Assembly (NCBI GenBank): GCA_002428365.1
Contig: DIVW01000022.1
Span: 1-17,717, forward strand
Direction: 5' to 3'
Length of the DNA: 17,717 nt
DNA from: Propionibacteriaceae bacterium UBA6122
GTDB taxonomy: Bacteria > Actinomycetota > Actinomycetes > Propionibacteriales > Propionibacteriaceae
The notes under the pieces were generated by a model. It did not search any database and was not told the DNA's origin. It saw nothing but the letters and a program-made list of their open reading frames with translations. Position numbers and translations under genes: made by a program. This document shows, piece by piece, positions 14,339 to 17,717 of the stretch. The stretch's first letter is position 1. Each line of letters starts with the position of its first letter.

Positions 14339-15418
14339 CTAGACCTTGCTCTTCTCGGCCAAGCCGTCGGCGTAGTAGCTGGCCGCCAAGTGCAGGCCAC
14401 GCTGCAGGCGGCAGAACGCGGCGAATCTGGCCACCTCGGCCGCGGGGAGCTTCTTGCGGCGAGGACGCTTGGGCAGCTTGGCCAGGATCTGCTCCATCGC
14501 GGCCGTTAGCCGGTAGGTATCGGTGGTTGTCACCGGGCTGTGGCTGGCGAAGTCGAGCGCAGCGGGATAGCCGCTGAGGATCTCGTCGTGAATCTGTTGC
14601 GCTGTCTTTTGCTCCTGAGTGGCCCGGCCGGAGAAGTTGTGGGCTGCCTCGGCGGCGAAGTTGCTGGCCAGCAACCAACCCACCCCGCCGAAGTGGTCGT
14701 ACTCATAGACCGGCAATCCTTGCGGCAGCGCATATTGAACGGTCTTGCCGATAGTGAGGACCGCGTCGTAGCCGTCCAACAACCCTGGGGTGATCCGCCG
14801 GGGGGTGGTGCCTTCCCCGATGTGTTCGGCGCGCACTCCGCTGGCTTGTAGCAGGGTCATCGCTGCCGTCACCTCGGCCGGTGGGTGGTTGGAGACGACC
14901 AGCACTGAGGCCGGACGATCAGCGGGACGCCGCCGTCCGGAGAACTCAAAGAAGGCGGCTGGTGCCGGGTTGGGGAAAACGTCAATCTGGCCAGTCAGGC
15001 CGTAGGTGCGCAGGACCTCAACCGCCTTCGGCGATACCGCAGAGACGCGGTCGGCTATCCGGCGCTCCAACGGGGCGAACAGCGGCATCTCGATCTCGAC
15101 GAAGGTTGACATGTGATGCCAAACGATGTGGGCGGCCAGGCCCTTGCCGAGCGCCTCGATAACTGCTGTTGGCAGCAGGTTGTGGTGCATCCAGATCAGA
15201 TCAAACTTCGGATCAAGCTCGGCGCTGTCATCGCTGATCAGCTTGAAGCGGCCAGTTCGGGCCAACCCGGCGGTTTCGCCTTTGATCGGGGCCCCAGGGC
15301 GGTTGGTGAAAAGCACCACGTCATCGCCGCGAGCGACAAAGAACTCGGCCAGTTCCAAGGTCACCAGCTCGGAGCCCTGGTAGAAGCGAAACGAATTGTT
15401 GGTCAGCAGGACACGCAT
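14339..15418 (-). CDS. Putative glycosyltransferase, GT-B fold (GT4-like)
   Basis: 359 residues with no membrane helix. The N-terminus MRVLLTNNSFRFYQGSELVTLELAEFF looks like the acceptor-side Rossmann domain of GT-B enzymes (a GG/GSE-type loop after the first strand). DLIWMHHNL, HIVWHHMSTF and RVSAVSPKAVEVLRTYG suit a GT4-type transferase. The C-terminal domain has VLVVSNHPPAEV and LPVYEYDHFGGVGWLLASNF in place of the usual ExxGxxxxE segment, so it is a diverged member. The last about 50 residues are basic and helical (KRPRRKK near 305-320). Donor and acceptor are unknown. ATG 15418 has AAGG a few bases upstream. It lies 33 bases after the large glycosyltransferase gene and is probably co-transcribed with it. 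Confidence 0.72.
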   Translation of the reverse strand: MRVLLTNNSFRFYQGSELVTLELAEFFVARGDDVVLFTNRPGAPIKGETAGLARTGRFKLISDDSAELDPKFDLIWMHHNLLPTAVIEALGKGLAAHIVWHHMSTFVEIEMPLFAPLERRIADRVSAVSPKAVEVLRTYGLTGQIDVFPNPAPAAFFEFSGRRRPADRPASVLVVSNHPPAEVTAAMTLLQASGVRAEHIGEGTTPRRITPGLLDGYDAVLTIGKTVQYALPQGLPVYEYDHFGGVGWLLASNFAAEAAHNFSGRATQEQKTAQQIHDEILSGYPAALDFASHSPVTTTDTYRLTAAMEQILAKLPKRPRRKKLPAAEVARFAAFCRLQRGLHLAASYYADGLAEKSKV

Positions 15419-15442
15419 GGCGCCTTGGGTCTTTCTCTATGA

Positions 15443-15464
15443 GCTGGGTCTTCAGCGACCCAGC
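15443..15464 (-). terminator. Hairpin around the stop codon of the large glycosyltransferase gene
   Basis: GCTGGGTC (15443-15450) and GACCCAGC (15457-15464) form a perfect 8-base-pair stem over a 6-base loop that holds the TGA stop. It sits between two same-strand genes 33 bases apart. No T-tract, so it may be a weak or partial terminator, or an RNA end stabiliser that separates the expression of the two genes. Confidence 0.35.
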
Positions 15465-17717
15465 AGTTGCCGAACATCATGGATGATCGTATTGGCCCGG
15501 GCCTCAAAGGAGTGCTCCTTGGCGACCTTGGCCGAGATGGCGGCCAACGCGGTCGCCCCCGGGAAGGTGGCCAGGCCTTCGGCGGAGGTGAGTCGGGCCA
15601 GGTCGGCCGGGGTCTCGTAGACCTGAACCGCGCCGCCGAACAACGCCTCCAGCCCCTCGACGTGGTCGCTGATCACCCGGGCACCGCTGGCCACCGCGTC
15701 GAACAGCCGATTAGCCACGAAACCCTCAGCGGCCATGTCTGGGTGGTGGTCGGACAACACCACTCGGACGCTCTGGTAGAGCTGCGGCAGTTGGTCGTTG
15801 GGGTAGTAGTCGCCCTGCAAATGTCCTGGCGGCAGGAAGCGGGCCCAACGTTCACCCCAGACCTTCACGGGCAGACCGGCCTCGAGGGCGTCCATCACGA
15901 TCTTGCGCGGACCGGCCGGACGGGTCTGGCCGACGAAGACGATGTCGGCCTCGGCGCCCGGCAGCGCCGGTGAAATGCGCGGGCTGAAGGCCGCGGCGTC
16001 GGTGGCCTGCAGCAGTGGACGCACTTCGATGCCCCACTCAGCGCTCGCGCGCTTGGCCCAACTAGTAGAGGCGGCATAGACCAAATCGAAGCCAGCCAGT
16101 TCCTCGGCGGTGACGTCCTCGGGATGGCTGATGATCCACATCACGTTGAGTTGGCCCGGTTGGGGCGGGATCCGCCGGATCCCGCGAAGCACCAGGTTCA
16201 CCTCGTCGAAAGCGGTGGCGGGCGCAGCGTAGGAGCCGAAGCGGTAGCTCACCACCTCCTGGCCGTGCGCGCTCAACCCGGCGGCCAGGTCTTCGGCGAA
16301 ATGGGTGTCGCCCCAGCGCAACCCGGACGGGCCGCCCGGTGCCGGGTTCTTGATGCTCCAGCGCAGTGGCCGCTCGGCGCGCGGCCGCACCACCACCGGC
16401 AGCGCAGCTGGGAAGGCGCCACCGTCGGAGCGCAGGGCGGCCACTTCAAGACCCAGGCGCGCCAACTCCGGTGGGGAGCCGACTGGCAGTTGGCCGCGCC
16501 AGCGCTGCAGGAACAGTCGCCGGTTCTCCGGAATCCGCAGGCCGCGACCCGGCGTGCGGCTCTCGCGATGCTCGACGATCGAGGCAGGTTCGACCGCGAA
16601 TGCGCCGGGCCGTAGCTGCGGAGCCCGCAGGCACAGGTCGATGTCTTCAGAGCCGTTGACGAAGATCGGATCGAAGCCGCGCAGGGCCACCACGTCGGCG
16701 GCGCGCATCAGCAGGGCGGCGGCGGTGACCACCTCGAAGGCCAATCCGGCGACCGCGCGTCCGTCCTCGACGGGGTGGCCGGCCAGTGGGGTGCACGGCA
16801 GGTAGCCCTCGGCTAGGAAGCGGGTGCCAGCCGATTGAATGGTCTCGTCGGGGTAGACCAGCAACGGTTGGACGCCGAGCACCGACGGTTCGGCCAGCTT
16901 GGCCAATAGCGGTTCCAGCCAATCGGCCCGCACCGCGGTGTCGTTATTCAGGAACAGCACAAACTCGCCGGTGGCGCGCGCTGCGCCGTAGTTGGAGCCG
17001 AGGGCGAAGTTGTAGTTGCGCTCCAGCCGCACCACCTCGGTGTTGGGGAAGGCGGCAACCGAGGTGGCCAGCGCGAGCGAGAACGACTGGCTCGAGCCGT
17101 TGTCGACCACGATGATTTCCAGATCGGCATCGGCGCGGTGAGTGACCAGTGCGCTGACTGCCTCGACGGTCATCCGGGCATCTTCGAAGACCGGCATCAC
17201 GATCGACACTCGGCCGGCTACCCGGGTCGGCAGGCTCGCCGCGGCGGCGTCCCAGTCGATCAGTTCCTGACCCAGCACCACCCAGCGCCAGTGCTCAGAA
17301 TCGGCGCCGAAGGGTTGCTCGGCGCCAGCGGAGCTTGCAGCGGCGATGACCGGCTCAGCGAGCGGGAGTGCCAGTTGGTCGCGCAGGTTGGCCGCGGCAG
17401 TCAGGGTGCGGCGCCGCACCTCGCCATAGGTGAGGGTGACCGGCTTCATTGCCGGATTGGCTGGCAACTGGTCGGTCTCAGTGAGTCTGGCCAGCGTTTT
17501 GAGGACCGATTTCGGGGTGCGTTTGTCGCCTAGGGTGCGCGGGTCGAAGAAGGCACTCCACGCGGTGCGGACGGCCGCCTCGGAGCCAAACCAGGCCAGC
17601 ATCGCCTTGGCGCCACCGCGGTGCCAGCGGGCCAGCGCCTTCTCCGGCAGGAACGCCCGGCTGATCAGGGGGTGGGGGCTGAACTGGTCGACGCCCTGGT
17701 GGCGGACGAAGTGGCGG
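15452..17717 (-). CDS. Large two-domain glycosyltransferase (GT2 plus GT-B/Glyco_trans_1_2), 5'-truncated by window edge
   Basis: The frame stays open through the window end. Upstream of the ATG at 17602 it still reads coding-like (HFVRHQGVDQFSPHPLIS, resembling the short repeats before other rhamnan-type transferases), so the true start lies to the right. About 754 residues are visible. The GT2 domain (about 168-400) shows RVSIVMPVFED, IIVVDNGSS, RNYNFALGSNYGA, the metal-binding LNND and GSEDIDLCLR, as in WbbL-like rhamnosyltransferases. The second half has a GT-B type domain with RWSIKNPAPGG, MWIISHPEDV, DIVFVGQTRPAGPRKI and AEGFVANRLFDAVASGA, a diverged donor site. Probably adds two sugars or makes a repeating chain (inference). 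Next gene 33 bases downstream. Confidence 0.85.
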   Translation of the reverse strand, partial: RHFVRHQGVDQFSPHPLISRAFLPEKALARWHRGGAKAMLAWFGSEAAVRTAWSAFFDPRTLGDKRTPKSVLKTLARLTETDQLPANPAMKPVTLTYGEVRRRTLTAAANLRDQLALPLAEPVIAAASSAGAEQPFGADSEHWRWVVLGQELIDWDAAAASLPTRVAGRVSIVMPVFEDARMTVEAVSALVTHRADADLEIIVVDNGSSQSFSLALATSVAAFPNTEVVRLERNYNFALGSNYGAARATGEFVLFLNNDTAVRADWLEPLLAKLAEPSVLGVQPLLVYPDETIQSAGTRFLAEGYLPCTPLAGHPVEDGRAVAGLAFEVVTAAALLMRAADVVALRGFDPIFVNGSEDIDLCLRAPQLRPGAFAVEPASIVEHRESRTPGRGLRIPENRRLFLQRWRGQLPVGSPPELARLGLEVAALRSDGGAFPAALPVVVRPRAERPLRWSIKNPAPGGPSGLRWGDTHFAEDLAAGLSAHGQEVVSYRFGSYAAPATAFDEVNLVLRGIRRIPPQPGQLNVMWIISHPEDVTAEELAGFDLVYAASTSWAKRASAEWGIEVRPLLQATDAAAFSPRISPALPGAEADIVFVGQTRPAGPRKIVMDALEAGLPVKVWGERWARFLPPGHLQGDYYPNDQLPQLYQSVRVVLSDHHPDMAAEGFVANRLFDAVASGARVISDHVEGLEALFGGAVQVYETPADLARLTSAEGLATFPGATALAAISAKVAKEHSFEARANTIIHDVRQLLGR

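Overview
The window is high-GC DNA with many GTG starts, dense ORFs and 4-base gene overlaps. It encodes GT87 and DUF6541-type membrane glycosyltransferases. Together these point to an actinobacterium (Actinomycetota). I cannot place it further from sequence alone, although the overall look would suit a Propionibacteriales-like genome. Almost the whole window is a cell-envelope polysaccharide locus. No tRNA, rRNA, CRISPR array or insertion sequence was seen, and no gene-free stretch exceeds 300 bases. The longest is about 239 bases, at 14100-14338.

Layout: (1) 1-785, 3' part of rmlA (dTDP-glucose synthesis), cut by the window edge. (2) 794-2857, minus strand, a large polytopic DUF6541-type membrane protein that converges on rmlA. 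(3) 3048-9027, plus strand, a probable operon: GT87 polyprenyl-P-sugar-dependent transferase, GtrB-like GT2 with membrane anchor, an NAD-dependent epimerase/reductase, rfbF (glucose-1-phosphate cytidylyltransferase), an RmlC-type epimerase, a CDP-3,6-dideoxyhexose synthase-like reductase, and a GtrA-type flippase. (4) 9091-10860, plus strand, an AlbA_2/DUF5635-type ATP-binding regulator that does not look like a polysaccharide gene. It sits behind a cluster of TGCAA half-sites. (5) 10901-17717, minus strand: a large GT2 plus GT-B glycosyltransferase cut by the right edge, a GT-B-like glycosyltransferase, rfbH (PLP/[2Fe-2S] 3-dehydratase), rfbG (CDP-glucose 4,6-dehydratase), and a GT2 glycosyltransferase.

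How they work together (inference): RfbF, RfbG and RfbH would turn glucose-1-phosphate into CDP-4-keto-3,6-dideoxyglucose. The RmlC-like epimerase plus the RfbS/AscF-like reductase would then finish a CDP-3,6-dideoxyhexose. Having an epimerase in the set favours the ascarylose (L-arabino) route over paratose or abequose. The dedicated E3 iron-sulfur reductase partner of RfbH (DdhD/AscD) is not in the window. GtrB-like, GtrA and GT87/DUF6541 proteins together suggest that a sugar is moved onto polyprenyl phosphate, flipped, and added to an envelope glycan outside the membrane. Cytosolic GT2 and GT-B enzymes would build the main chain, probably containing rhamnose given rmlA.

Noteworthy non-coding signals: two TANNNT boxes placed 6-7 bases before GTG starts (leaderless-type promoters); GTGA overlaps at five junctions; three hairpins built around stop codons at gene ends; a composite REP-like inverted repeat at 14256-14320; and mutually exclusive stems in the rfbH leader.
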